From the NCBI GenBank assembly GCA_015058655.1, contig SVBX01000005.1, forward strand, positions 1 through 64,000: DNA of 64,000 bases, in the 5' to 3' direction. A program made the translations under genes and the position numbers. The notes beneath the pieces are model-generated. The model ran no database searches, was not told the DNA's origin, and saw nothing but the letters and a program-made list of their open reading frames with translations. Of this stretch, positions 28,817 to 37,072 are shown piece after piece. Source of the DNA: Pseudoselenomonas ruminantium (lineage in GTDB: Bacteria > Bacillota > Negativicutes > Selenomonadales > Selenomonadaceae). Every line of letters begins with the position of its first letter. The first letter of the stretch is position 1.

Positions 28817-30220
28817 ATGGCAAATAGAATCCCCAAGCCTTTGAAAAGAAGCATTAAAATCAGATGCATTTCCTTTGTCTTGGTACTGTGCTTATGCCTT
28901 GGTGTCAGCATATATTTAAGTTATAGAGATTTCTTTTTCAAGCAGAGCGAGGCTCATATAAGAAATATCATTACTTATGTAACTGGCCGTATTGATGATG
29001 ATGACCTGAAACACTGTGCCGAAACGAAAGTCGAAAGCGAGAAATACAAGGATCTGCTGGCTTTCATGGATGATGTCAAGGAAGATTTCAATCCACAGTA
29101 TCTCTATATCATAAAACCCTTGAAAGAAGACGGTGGGAATCATGTCTTTATACTCATTAGCGCTGAAAACAATTATGACCGCTATGAAAATACAGAAGGG
29201 AACCTGTATCTTGGCGATATAACAAAAGACGAGTATACAAAAGAGGAAGTAGATCAGTATCATAATGTCATGAGTGCCAGAGACATAGTATTCATGGAGA
29301 GCAGAAGCTATTGGGGGCATTCCTATTGTGGTTTATATGCTCTGCGTGATTCTATGGGGGCTCCTTATGCGATTTTGGGAGTCGATATAGACCTGACACA
29401 GATGTACCGTGATATACTGTATAAAACCCTTAATGTACTTTTGATCATCATTGTTATTGGCGCTATATTCATTTATGTATTTCTTGTCTGGACCTCGAGG
29501 AATATCACAAATCCTATTGAATTGCTGGAAAAAAGCGCTATCAGGTACATTGAGCAGAGCAAGTCTGTAAGTTCGCCAGATAAACTGGTTTTTGAAAAAC
29601 CAAGCCTCGATATAGAAAATGAAGTGGAGTCTTTAAGCAATACCATAGGCCGGATGACGGAAAATATAAAAGATTATATGCTGCTGCTGATTTCTGCTGA
29701 AAAAGAAACGGCTCACATGAGGCAACTGGCAAATACGGACCCGCTTACCGGTGTGAGAAACAAACTGGCATATGACGAGAGCGTAGAATCTATAAACGCA
29801 AAGATATCAAAAGGACGCATGGATGGTTTTGGCATCATTATGATGGACATTAATTTGTTGAAGAAGATAAATGATACCTATGGTCATGAATATGGCGATT
29901 TGCTTATCAAGAATTTCTGCAGTGTTGTATGCGATGTGTTTGTTCATTCTCCTGTATACAGGATAGGCGGCGATGAATTTGTGGTTATTCTTCGGAACAG
30001 GGACTTGGCAAATGCTGACAAATTACTTTCAGATTTTGAGGAGAATTTAAGCCGGCATGCTGTTAGGGAAAACATCAAGCCTTGGGAGGCGCCTTCTGTT
30101 GCTGTAGGCGTGTCTTATTTTGATAAAAGCAAGGATTCTGATGTAAAAGATGTATTCCACCGTGCAGATGATGCCATGTATAAAAGAAAAATGGAAATGA
30201 GGGTAGGGCGCACTGATTAG
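28817..30220 (+). CDS. Membrane diguanylate cyclase (GGDEF)
   Basis: 467 residues. TM segment 1 is at ~15-36, followed by an extracytoplasmic sensor region of ~165 residues and TM segment 2 at ~204-224 (LLIIIVIGAIFIYVFLVW). A HAMP-like linker leads to a GGDEF domain starting at TDPLTGVRNKLAYDE, with the active-site GGDEF intact at ~383-388. It makes cyclic di-GMP in response to an external cue. No EAL domain and no RxxD inhibitory site before GGDEF. ATG 28817 follows GAGAAGGTG. It is followed by a bidirectional terminator. Confidence 0.9.
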   Translation: MANRIPKPLKRSIKIRCISFVLVLCLCLGVSIYLSYRDFFFKQSEAHIRNIITYVTGRIDDDDLKHCAETKVESEKYKDLLAFMDDVKEDFNPQYLYIIKPLKEDGGNHVFILISAENNYDRYENTEGNLYLGDITKDEYTKEEVDQYHNVMSARDIVFMESRSYWGHSYCGLYALRDSMGAPYAILGVDIDLTQMYRDILYKTLNVLLIIIVIGAIFIYVFLVWTSRNITNPIELLEKSAIRYIEQSKSVSSPDKLVFEKPSLDIENEVESLSNTIGRMTENIKDYMLLLISAEKETAHMRQLANTDPLTGVRNKLAYDESVESINAKISKGRMDGFGIIMMDINLLKKINDTYGHEYGDLLIKNFCSVVCDVFVHSPVYRIGGDEFVVILRNRDLANADKLLSDFEENLSRHAVRENIKPWEAPSVAVGVSYFDKSKDSDVKDVFHRADDAMYKRKMEMRVGRTD

Positions 30221-30249
30221 GGCGTGGCTAAGGAGAAATGGAAAAATGA

Positions 30250-30298
30250 AACAATGGCTGCTGCACAAGTGAGAGATCACAAGTGCAGCAGCCATTGC
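30250..30298. terminator. Bidirectional terminator between cyclase and deacetylase genes
   Basis: CAATGGCTGCTGCAC pairs with GTGCAGCAGCCATTG. CTTTT follows on the plus side and TTTCATTTTT on the minus side. The two genes converge here. Confidence 0.9.
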
Positions 30299-30300
30299 TT

Positions 30301-31206
30301 TTACCAGGGCTGGGGGGTCATGGGAGTAACTACGCCGAAGGTGTAGCCTCTTTCCCGCAGGATGCGGATGATTTCAGGCACAGCCTTGACGGTTTCCTCA
30401 TGGCCTCCTGAACTGTGCATGAGGATGATGACGCTGTCCGTGGTGGCCTGACCGGCGATGTTGTCGATGAAATCCTGGGCGGTGGGATTGCCAGGGGCGG
30501 TGTCGGCGGAGCTGACATTCCAGTCATGCTCCACATACCCGTTGGCGGCGATGGCATCTTCATAGGCTTTGGTGAAATTGCCCATGCGTCCGCTGGGGGC
30601 GCGGGTGATGAGGGGACGCACCCCCAGCAGTTCATAGATGGCCTCATCGGCCTGCTCCATTTCCTCGATGTAATTGCCTACAGAAGCGTAGAGGCGTTTG
30701 TAGTCGTGGTCATAGCTGTGGTTGCCCAGGGCATGTCCTTCCTCGAAGATGCGCTTGGCGGTGTCGGGGAAGTTCCTCACATTCCTGCCAGTCACATAGA
30801 AGGTTGCCTTGACCCCTTCCTGCTTCAGTATGTCCAGCACTGCCGCTGTGTTTTTCTCATCAGGGCCATCATCGAAGGTCAGGTAGGCAACTTTGCCTTG
30901 CTTGTAAGGCGTGATGGCAGGCAGGGCGGTGGGCAGGCCCTTCTCCCTGCGCTGGGCCAGGGTGTAGCGGTCATAGACAGGAGTCTCGGCATTATCCAGC
31001 GCCAGATTGCTCAAGTCATCTGCAACGGTTAGATAGGCAGGGGCCTTTTCTGTCGCAGCTTCCTTATTTTCCTCCGACTGAGAGTTGGTTTCCTGTGCCG
31101 GAGTTTCCGGCTGCTGGCCGGCGTTTTCCTGAGTGCCGCAACCCCACAGCAACAGGCAGGAGAGGCACAGGAGCGCGCCTTTGTGCCAAAGATGATTCAA
31201 TTTCAT
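30301..31206 (-). CDS. Polysaccharide deacetylase lipoprotein (NodB domain)
   Basis: 301 residues. The signal peptide ends in the lipobox LLLWGC, so the protein is lipid-anchored. A disordered E/Q/T-rich linker of ~35 residues follows. The NodB domain shows TFDDGPDEKN (metal-binding DD), HSYDH (HxxxH), RAPSG and a late HSSGG. These enzymes remove acetyl groups from peptidoglycan or glycans. Start: AAGGAAGGG before ATG 31206; a farther in-frame ATG at 31236 includes the ribosome site itself. It converges on the diguanylate cyclase gene. Confidence 0.92.
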   Translation of the reverse strand: MKLNHLWHKGALLCLSCLLLWGCGTQENAGQQPETPAQETNSQSEENKEAATEKAPAYLTVADDLSNLALDNAETPVYDRYTLAQRREKGLPTALPAITPYKQGKVAYLTFDDGPDEKNTAAVLDILKQEGVKATFYVTGRNVRNFPDTAKRIFEEGHALGNHSYDHDYKRLYASVGNYIEEMEQADEAIYELLGVRPLITRAPSGRMGNFTKAYEDAIAANGYVEHDWNVSSADTAPGNPTAQDFIDNIAGQATTDSVIILMHSSGGHEETVKAVPEIIRILRERGYTFGVVTPMTPQPW

Positions 31207-31357
31207 TTGCGTAATCCCTTCCTTTGTATTTTGCAATCCCTATCATTGTACCCCGCCAGGAGAGAAATGGGAAGGCATGGGGAGGATTTTTCGACAGCAG
31301 GGGGAAATACTTACTTCATAGGACGAAGTTGCGATTATGGAAAGGAAGGGCCTGATT

Positions 31358-31717
31358 ATGAGCAAGCTGTTATTTGTCTGCTATCCCCGCTGCACTACCT
31401 GCAAGAAGGCTCAGCAGTGGCTGGAAGAAAAGGGCATAGAGGTGACGGTGCGGGATATCAAGGAGGAAAATCCCAGCAGCGAGGAACTGCGCAAGTGGCA
31501 TCAGGAAAGCGGATTGCCCCTGAAGCGGTTTTTCAACACCAGCGGACTGAAGTATAAGGAATTGGGCTTAAAGGACAAGCTGCCCCAGATGAGCGAGGAG
31601 GAGCAGTATGAACTCCTGGCCACAGATGGCATGCTGGTGAAGCGGCCTATTCTGGTGGGCAGGGAAAAGGTGCTGGTAGGCTTCAAGGAGAAAGAATGGC
31701 TGGAGGTCTTCGCATGA
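31358..31717 (+). CDS. ArsC/Spx-family thioredoxin-fold protein
   Basis: 119 residues of the arsenate reductase-like family. CTTC redox motif lies at residues 12-15 (YPRCTTCKKAQQWL), with KRPILVGREKVLVGFKEKEW at the C-terminus. An arginine needed for arsenate is not obvious; YffB/Spx-type roles or general thiol oxidoreductase are equally possible. GGAAGG precedes ATG 31358. The stop overlaps the start of the EndoU lipoprotein gene (ATGA), so they are translationally coupled. Confidence 0.85.
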   Translation: MSKLLFVCYPRCTTCKKAQQWLEEKGIEVTVRDIKEENPSSEELRKWHQESGLPLKRFFNTSGLKYKELGLKDKLPQMSEEEQYELLATDGMLVKRPILVGREKVLVGFKEKEWLEVFA

Positions 31718-32367
31718 AGGGGAAGTTCATAAAACTGCTGCTGGCATTGCTAGCTGTTTTGCTGCTGACCTTTGCCTCAGGCTGCGGGGGCGAAAAAGAG
31801 ACGGCTGATTCCGGCACAGCTTCTGTTGTTGCGCAGGCACAACAGGGAGAGACGGGGCACAAGGCGCAAGGAGGAAAAACATCCGGCAAGCAGGATGGTG
31901 CCCAAGCAGGAAAATCTGCAGAGTCAAAGAAAGGCTCCTACACCATGCAGGATATCCGCAAGCTGAAGCACACGGAAATCTTTGCCAAGGGGGCATTGGA
32001 GCACATTTTCGATGGCACTGTCAACAAGAAGGGCAAGGCTACGGGCTATCACTATGATAAGGTAGATGGCAGCAAAGGCGAGATTATTTCCGGCACCCGC
32101 TCCAAGGAGGACAGACATGGCGTCTATACTGCCAAGGTCAAGGTAGAGGGGATACAGAAGAACGGTTTCAGTTCCTTTTACCCAGATGATTGGACGCCCC
32201 AGGAAGTAGTGGATGCCATCAACACAGCCTACGAAGATGCCTTGAGCAGCTCGGACAATCCCCACGGGGATCTGTGGATTGGCTATAGCGGTGATCTGGA
32301 GATAGATATGTATCTCAGTGAGCAGAAGAAGGTCATTACGGCTTATCCCATATACAGGAAGGAGTAG
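31714..32367 (+). CDS. Lipoprotein with C-terminal EndoU RNase (toxin) domain
   Basis: 217 residues. Signal peptide with lipobox ASGC (Cys 24), then a low-complexity Q/G/K-rich linker to ~75. From ~85 it matches the bacterial EndoU domain: EHIFDGTVNKKGKATGYHYD with His 97 and His 113, GTRSKEDRHGVYTAKVKVEG with candidate catalytic Lys, FSSFYPDDWTPQEVVDAIN, and ITAYPIY at the end. EndoU RNases are known as tips of contact-dependent toxins such as CdiA. Here the domain sits on a membrane-anchored carrier. The next gene, three bases on, is likely its immunity protein. Catalytic residues are assigned by pattern only. Confidence 0.8.
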   Translation: MKGKFIKLLLALLAVLLLTFASGCGGEKETADSGTASVVAQAQQGETGHKAQGGKTSGKQDGAQAGKSAESKKGSYTMQDIRKLKHTEIFAKGALEHIFDGTVNKKGKATGYHYDKVDGSKGEIISGTRSKEDRHGVYTAKVKVEGIQKNGFSSFYPDDWTPQEVVDAINTAYEDALSSSDNPHGDLWIGYSGDLEIDMYLSEQKKVITAYPIYRKE

Positions 32368-32370
32368 GGC

Positions 32371-32673
32371 ATGCTTGAATACAGACTGAAGCGCGACAGG
32401 CGTGGTGTGCCCATGTTTGTCTTCGAGGATAAGGCATACGCCCTGCTGGGAGAGTTTTTGCTGGCAGAGGGCAGGAATTTTGGTAAAGAGATTCTCTCCT
32501 TTTTAGAAAAGCACAAGGAACAGAAGGAGCCTGCTGAATTTGCGGGGAATGTGTTCAGGATTGAAGTCCTGGAAGATGAGGCCAAGGTGGTCAATGACCT
32601 GACGGATAAGGAATGCCGGGTGCCTCTGGCGGATCTTGCAAATGTTCTCAAAGATTATGAAGAACTGGCATAG
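32371..32673 (+). CDS. Probable immunity protein for the EndoU lipoprotein
   Basis: 100 residues, cytosolic, no signal peptide, no family I can name. The sequence is acidic with an alpha/beta look: LEYRLKRDRRGVPMFVFEDK, AYALLGEFLL, EKHKEQKEP and ending VLKDYEELA. It starts three bases after the EndoU gene with AAGGAG near 32357 and ends before a shared terminator. Position, size and charge fit an immunity protein; the function is inferred from context. Confidence 0.6.
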   Translation: MLEYRLKRDRRGVPMFVFEDKAYALLGEFLLAEGRNFGKEILSFLEKHKEQKEPAEFAGNVFRIEVLEDEAKVVNDLTDKECRVPLADLANVLKDYEELA

Positions 32674-32676
32674 GCA

Positions 32677-32717
32677 ACAAAACTCCCTCACTGTGAAAAT
32701 GGTGAGGGAGTTTTGTT
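32677..32717. terminator. Bidirectional terminator after the EndoU pair
   Basis: CAAAACTCCCTCAC pairs with GTGAGGGAGTTTTG. T or A runs lie on both sides, serving the toxin pair and the convergent dehydrogenase gene. Confidence 0.92.
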
Positions 32718-32728
32718 CTCTTATATGT

Positions 32729-33607
32729 TCATTTTTTCTCCAGGCCGTAATACCACAGCAGCGCCTGGGTGCCTTGATTGCCAGAGCCCTGGCGTTCCAG
32801 CTGTCGCACTTCCGCGAGCACCTGGCCCAGGACAGGGAGGGCGGTGCCGTAGGCAGCGGAGGTTTCGGTGCCGATGGCCAGGTCTTTGCCGAAGTGCTTC
32901 AGCATGAAGCCAGGCTCGAAGTCGCCGTCCAGTCCCCTGCGCACCACATTTGACATCTGGAAGCTGCCAGCGGCTCCGGCGGAGATGGCTTGGAAGGTTT
33001 TCTCAAGTTCCAGCCCTGAAGCCTTGGCATAGGCATATGCTTCGCAGGCACCGGCCAGGGCGCCCGCAATGGCTATCTGGTTGCAAGCCTTGGCTTTCTG
33101 CCCGGCACCGGCAGTGCCCATGTAGACGAGATTCTTGCCCATGGCAGAAAAGACGGGCTGCAGGGCCTCGAAGGAACTTTCTTCGCCCCCTACCAGAATG
33201 GAGAGGGTGGCATTTTTGGCTCCCGTATCACCGCCGGTCACGGGGGCATCTACGGCATGGAGACCCTTTTCCTTGGCTGCCGCAAAAATCCGCTCTGCCA
33301 GAATGGGGGAGGAGGTAGTCATGTCGATGAGATAGGCACCTTCCTTGGCATTCTCGATGATGCCATTTTCGCCCAGGTATACTTCCTCCACATCCTTGGG
33401 ATAGCCCACGATGGTGATGACAGCATCCTGCCCTTTGGCGCAGGCTCCTGGGGTGTCACACCATTTTGCACCCTGAGAGAGCAGGCCCTCTGCCTTGGCC
33501 TTGGTGCGGTTGTAGACACTTACCTCGAAGCCTGCTGCCAGCAGGTGCCCGGCCATGGCTGCGCCCATGATGCCTGTGCCGATGAAGCCGATTTTTTTGA
33601 TGCCCAT
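32729..33607 (-). CDS. 3-hydroxyisobutyrate / tartronate-semialdehyde-type dehydrogenase
   Basis: 292-residue beta-hydroxyacid dehydrogenase (GarR/MmsB group). N-terminal Rossmann fold GFIGTGIMGAAMAGHLL binds NAD(P)H. The signature VDAPVTGGDTGAKNATLSI is the substrate-binding motif. The catalytic lysine is in GAGQKAKACNQIA. The substrate among hydroxyacids cannot be told from sequence alone. Start: AAAGGATGG lies shortly before ATG 33607; a longer in-frame extension upstream has no similarity. Confidence 0.9.
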   Translation of the reverse strand: MGIKKIGFIGTGIMGAAMAGHLLAAGFEVSVYNRTKAKAEGLLSQGAKWCDTPGACAKGQDAVITIVGYPKDVEEVYLGENGIIENAKEGAYLIDMTTSSPILAERIFAAAKEKGLHAVDAPVTGGDTGAKNATLSILVGGEESSFEALQPVFSAMGKNLVYMGTAGAGQKAKACNQIAIAGALAGACEAYAYAKASGLELEKTFQAISAGAAGSFQMSNVVRRGLDGDFEPGFMLKHFGKDLAIGTETSAAYGTALPVLGQVLAEVRQLERQGSGNQGTQALLWYYGLEKK

Positions 33608-33705
33608 AGTTACCATCCTTTCTGCAGATGAAAAAATTGGAGATATATCTTTTATTGTATATCTCAAGGGGGAGTTTGGGAAGGTATTTTCAATATGGCG
33701 CAGAA

Positions 33706-33739
33706 AAGCCGATGGACTTGCATAGTCCACCGGCCTTGC
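33706..33739 (-). terminator. Terminator after the DUF6033-like gene
   Basis: On the minus strand GGCCGGTGGACT pairs with AGTCCATCGGC, one G-U pair included, and continues into TTTT. Confidence 0.85.
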
Positions 33740-34519
33740 TTATTCGGCTGCAACTTGGCTCCAGTCGATGCCCAGAATCTTTTCCCACAGCTCGTCTTCG
33801 GAGCTGGCTTCCAGGCGGAAATGCTGGAGGGTGAGGGGCGGCTGTTCTTCTTCCTCGCCTTCTTTTTCTTTCTCCTTGTCGGCTTTCTTTGCCTCTTCCT
33901 CTTTCTTCTCCTGAGCTTTTTCCAGGCGCTCCTGCTGCTCCTGGGAGGCTCGCTCCAGCTCGGCGAAGAGTTTCATATTGCCTTCGTCATCAATGGAAAT
34001 GGCAATCTTGCTGAAGGATACCCCTTCGCCCAGTTTGCCGCTGTTTTCCAGCTTGTCTGCCACACCGATGGCTTTTTCCACCTGGCCCATGACCTTGTCG
34101 GCGTATTTCTCGTCATCAGCCATCCGTTCCAGCTCGGTGCTGGAGAGAATGACATAGTATTTCTTGGTACCGTCGCCGGTGAGGTCTAAAGGGTTGTCCA
34201 CATCGTCAGAGATGATGAAGTCGTAGTCACCGTATTTTTCACGCAGCTTTGAGAGAAAGTCCTGGGCTTTGGGGGAAAGGTTCTCTTCTCCTGGCTTTAT
34301 GCTGCCGGAGTTTTCGCCGCCCTCACCCTTGGCGTTTTTCTGCTGCACGGACAGAGCGATGCCTTCCTGGGAGAGCTCCACAGAGGCGCTGCCTCCGAAC
34401 TGGGACAGAAGGTCTTTGGCTTCGCCCGTTTTTTCCTTGTTGTCTTTTCCCAGGCTCTTGCCAAGGTTTTCTGCGCTTTTGTAGCGCAGCATGAAATTAT
34501 TGTTGATTGAGGTAGACAT
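33740..34519 (-). CDS. Cytosolic charged protein, DUF6033-like
   Basis: 259 residues, no signal peptide. It begins MSTSINNNFMLRYKSAENLG and contains a folded region ending DDVDNPLDLTGDGTKKYYVILSS. A long K/E coiled-coil segment (residues ~190-230, QEQQERLEKAQEKKEEEAKK) precedes an acidic end. I associate the layout with the Firmicute family DUF6033, function unknown; the assignment is from memory of its pattern. AGGAGG lies nine bases before ATG 34519. It stands alone with its own terminator. Confidence 0.6.
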   Translation of the reverse strand: MSTSINNNFMLRYKSAENLGKSLGKDNKEKTGEAKDLLSQFGGSASVELSQEGIALSVQQKNAKGEGGENSGSIKPGEENLSPKAQDFLSKLREKYGDYDFIISDDVDNPLDLTGDGTKKYYVILSSTELERMADDEKYADKVMGQVEKAIGVADKLENSGKLGEGVSFSKIAISIDDEGNMKLFAELERASQEQQERLEKAQEKKEEEAKKADKEKEKEGEEEEQPPLTLQHFRLEASSEDELWEKILGIDWSQVAAE

Positions 34520-34664
34520 GGCTTATTCCTCCTTTGAATTGCCATGGAAATCCATTTCTCCATAATCATATATCGTCATTTATGGGGGAAAGGTTAAGCA
34601 GGATTTTTCCTGCGCAGGGGGAATAATTCCGTATCAGGAGGATTTTGTGAGCAAGGAGGTCGCC

Positions 34665-35450
34665 ATGTTATCCATAGAAGTTTTGCAAGGCCTTTTGTTG
34701 CCCTTCTTAGGCACTACGCTGGGGGCAGCCGGGGTGTATGTGTTGAAAAAAGAGCTTGACCCGCTGGTGCAGAAAGGACTCACGGGCTTTGCTGCAGGTG
34801 TGATGGTAGCAGCTTCCGTCTGGAGCCTCTTGATACCTGCCATGGAGGCAGAGGAGGCCATGGGAAATTGGGCTTTTTTGCCGGCGGTGATAGGCTTTTG
34901 GGCGGGAACGCTTTTCCTTTTGGCCCTTGACCACATCATTCCCCATCTGCATCTGGACTCAGAGGAGGCGGAGGGGCCGCAAAGCAGCCTGCCCAAGAGC
35001 ACCATGCTGCTTCTGGCTGTGACTCTGCACAATATCCCAGAGGGGATGGCAGTGGGGGTGGTGCTGGCAGGCTGGCTGTCGGGAGCAACGGACATTACCC
35101 TGGGAGGAGCTTTGGTAATGTCTTTGGGCATCGCCATTCAGAATTTTCCCGAGGGAGCCATTATCTCCCTGCCCCTCAGAGCAGCGGGCATGAGCCGGCA
35201 CAAGGCTTTCCTGGGAGGCATGCTTTCCGGCATAGTGGAGCCTATCGGAGGTTTGCTGACGATTCTGGCTGCCAGCTTTGTCATACCTGTGCTGCCCTAC
35301 CTGCTGGCTTTTGCGGCAGGGGCCATGCTCTATGTGGTGGTTGAGGAGCTGATTCCAGAAATGTCCTCCGGGCATCATTCCAATGTAGGGGTGCTGGCTT
35401 TTGCCTTTGGGTTTACTTTGATGATGGCGCTGGATGTAGCGCTGGGATGA
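34665..35450 (+). CDS. ZIP-family metal transporter
   Basis: 261-residue inner-membrane protein with about eight TM segments. TM4 carries HNIPEGMAVG and TM5 NFPEGAIIS, the binuclear metal site typical of ZIP (ZupT-like) importers of Zn and other divalent cations. A short His-containing loop (DHIIPHLHLDSEE) precedes TM4. Two start options each have a ribosome site: GTG 34647 after AGGAGG, and ATG 34665 after AAGGAGG at 34652-34658. I favour ATG 34665, which starts nearest the first TM segment. It is followed by a terminator. Confidence 0.92.
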   Translation: MLSIEVLQGLLLPFLGTTLGAAGVYVLKKELDPLVQKGLTGFAAGVMVAASVWSLLIPAMEAEEAMGNWAFLPAVIGFWAGTLFLLALDHIIPHLHLDSEEAEGPQSSLPKSTMLLLAVTLHNIPEGMAVGVVLAGWLSGATDITLGGALVMSLGIAIQNFPEGAIISLPLRAAGMSRHKAFLGGMLSGIVEPIGGLLTILAASFVIPVLPYLLAFAAGAMLYVVVEELIPEMSSGHHSNVGVLAFAFGFTLMMALDVALG

Positions 35451-35478
35451 AAAAAGGGCGGCGGTGGCCGTCCCTTTT
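35448..35478 (+). terminator. Terminator after the ZIP transporter
   Basis: AAAAGGGCGGC pairs with GCCGTCCCTTTT over a short loop; one mismatch. Confidence 0.75.
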
Positions 35479-35487
35479 AAGTTCGCA

Positions 35488-35814
35488 TTATAGCGAAAAA
35501 AGCGGGATTATGTTGATGAGCGGTTCCTCATAAGGATGAACACGCCGTATAGCTTCCACGGTACTTTCCAGTTTATCTCTGGTGACATTTACCTCAACCT
35601 TATATTCATCTTCCTCGCATACTGTTCCCGGAGTACCGATGTATGGGCTGGCGCCGTCAAGCGGTCGCCAGGTGCCCTTCACGGGAGAGTAGGCGAGGCA
35701 GCTATCGTATTGGCCGATATGCCCCGCATCAGCCTCCTGCAAGGCGGCTCTGATAGCATTCAGGTGGGAAATGGGGACAAAAATCTCCAGTTTGAACCAT
35801 TGCGTGATGTTCAT
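35488..35814 (-). CDS. Stand-alone YqfO/NIF3-insert-like domain protein
   Basis: 108 residues. It matches the PII-like domain inserted in some NIF3 (YqfO) proteins: KLEIFVPISHLNAIRAALQEADAGHIGQYDSCLAYSPVKGTWRPLDGASPYIG and the ending RRVHPYEEPLINIIPL. The HPYEEP motif is characteristic. Its start ATG 35814 overlaps the hydE stop in an ATGA arrangement, so translation is coupled. Function unknown; the linkage to hydE suggests a role around hydrogenase or metal handling (inference). Confidence 0.8.
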   Translation of the reverse strand: MNITQWFKLEIFVPISHLNAIRAALQEADAGHIGQYDSCLAYSPVKGTWRPLDGASPYIGTPGTVCEEDEYKVEVNVTRDKLESTVEAIRRVHPYEEPLINIIPLFSL

Positions 35815-36878
35815 TGCAGTCCTTCTTCCATTTTGAAGCCGGGGTGATCGCCCCGGTCTTTTACTATGCGGTATCCTGTAGCCTCTACCCGCTTGGACAG
35901 GCATCTGATGCATTCGGCTGCTTCTTCTCCCATGCAGATTTTATTATCGTAGAGGGCATACTTCTCGCGTACTGCCACGGGGGAGAGGTTGGGCATCAGC
36001 ACATTGGCTCCTGCCAGGAGACCCTTTTCCCTGCCTTGGAGGTCAATGGTGCCAAGGGCTGTGGTGGCGGGCAGGAGCACCTGCGGCAGCAAGAGGCGTA
36101 TGATGGAAAGGAGTTTCAGGGTAAGTTCCGCTGTACCTGCCCGGCTGTTGGCCAAGGGGGTGTTGTGCTGGGGGATGAAGGGGCCGATGCCTACCATTTC
36201 CGGCCGTAGCTCTTGCAAAAAGCGTAAGTCTTCGATAAGGTGCTCCGTGGTCTGCCCCGGTGAGCCTATCATCATGCCGCAGCCTACCTGGTAGCCGATA
36301 GCTTTCAAGTCGCGGAGGCATTGCAGGCGGTGCTCGTGGGACAGCTCTGCCGGGTGCAGGCTTTCGTAGTGGGTTTTGTCTGCTGTTTCATGCCGCAGCA
36401 GGTAGCGGTCTGCTCCGGCCTCGAAGAGTCTTTCGTAGCTATACCGCTCCCGTTCTCCTACGGACAGGGTGACGGCGCAGTCGGGATGGCTATTTTTGAT
36501 GGCGCGGATCAGTTCCGTTAATCTGTCATCAGTGAAATAACTGTCCTCGCCGCCTTGCAGCACGAAGGTGCGGAAGCCCAGCCGGTAGCCCGCAGCGCAG
36601 CAGGCAAGGATTTCCTCGTGGGTCAGGCGGTAGCGCTGGGCTTTGCCATTGTCGCGGCGTATGCCGCAGTAATAGCAGTTGTTGCGGCAGTAGTTGGTGA
36701 ATTCGATCAGGCCGCGAATATATACCTTCTTGCCATAGATTTTCTCACGCACAGCTCGCGCCCGCAGGGCAAGCTCGGCGGCAAGTTCCGGGGCCTTGTC
36801 TTCTATCAGCAGGGTTAATTCATCATCAGTCAGATTTTGATTTTTTTCCAATTTGTCAAGCAGGGGATAGCTGTTCAT
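35811..36878 (-). CDS. hydE: [FeFe]-hydrogenase maturase HydE (radical SAM)
   Basis: 355 residues. Radical SAM motif CRNNCYYC in IEFTNYCRNNCYYCGIRRDN (Cys-x3-Cys-x2-Cys). Also LQGGEDSYF, GCGMMIGSPGQT and GPFIPQHNTPL, all typical of HydE rather than BioB or PylB. HydE makes part of the diiron site ligand set of [FeFe] hydrogenase. HydF, HydG and the hydrogenase are not in the window. The reading frame ends with overlap into the YqfO-like gene. It is transcribed divergently from the znuA-like gene. Confidence 0.9.
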   Translation of the reverse strand: MNSYPLLDKLEKNQNLTDDELTLLIEDKAPELAAELALRARAVREKIYGKKVYIRGLIEFTNYCRNNCYYCGIRRDNGKAQRYRLTHEEILACCAAGYRLGFRTFVLQGGEDSYFTDDRLTELIRAIKNSHPDCAVTLSVGERERYSYERLFEAGADRYLLRHETADKTHYESLHPAELSHEHRLQCLRDLKAIGYQVGCGMMIGSPGQTTEHLIEDLRFLQELRPEMVGIGPFIPQHNTPLANSRAGTAELTLKLLSIIRLLLPQVLLPATTALGTIDLQGREKGLLAGANVLMPNLSPVAVREKYALYDNKICMGEEAAECIRCLSKRVEATGYRIVKDRGDHPGFKMEEGLQ

Positions 36879-37004
36879 GCAGGCGGCTCCTTTGTTTTTT
36901 ATTCATTGTAACACAGCAGGGCAACAATTTTGCCCCTTGACAGATTTGTTATACTGTAAATGTGGCTTTTATAAGCTGCGTGTATTGTATTTAGCATAAG
37001 CTGG

Positions 37005-37042
37005 GGACGCCGGCAGGGGATTTTCCTGCCAGCGTCCTTTTG
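37005..37042 (+). promoter_or_regulatory. Terminator-like hairpin in the leader of the znuA-like gene
   Basis: GGACGC and CGGCAGG pair with CCTGCC and GCGTCC, one unpaired A, then TTTTG. The upstream gene is divergent, so this is not its terminator. An extended -10 (TGTTATACT, 36947-36955) upstream would start a leader of ~110 bases carrying this hairpin before the start codon. That suggests attenuation or a small-molecule/metal switch, but no known riboswitch class was recognised. Confidence 0.55.
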
Positions 37043-37072
37043 TATGGGAAGAACATAGGAAGGAGTATTCAT

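Noticed and set aside
37005..37042. Hairpin as terminator of hydE
   Set aside because: hydE is transcribed leftward from 36878, so this hairpin lies upstream of its start, not after its end.
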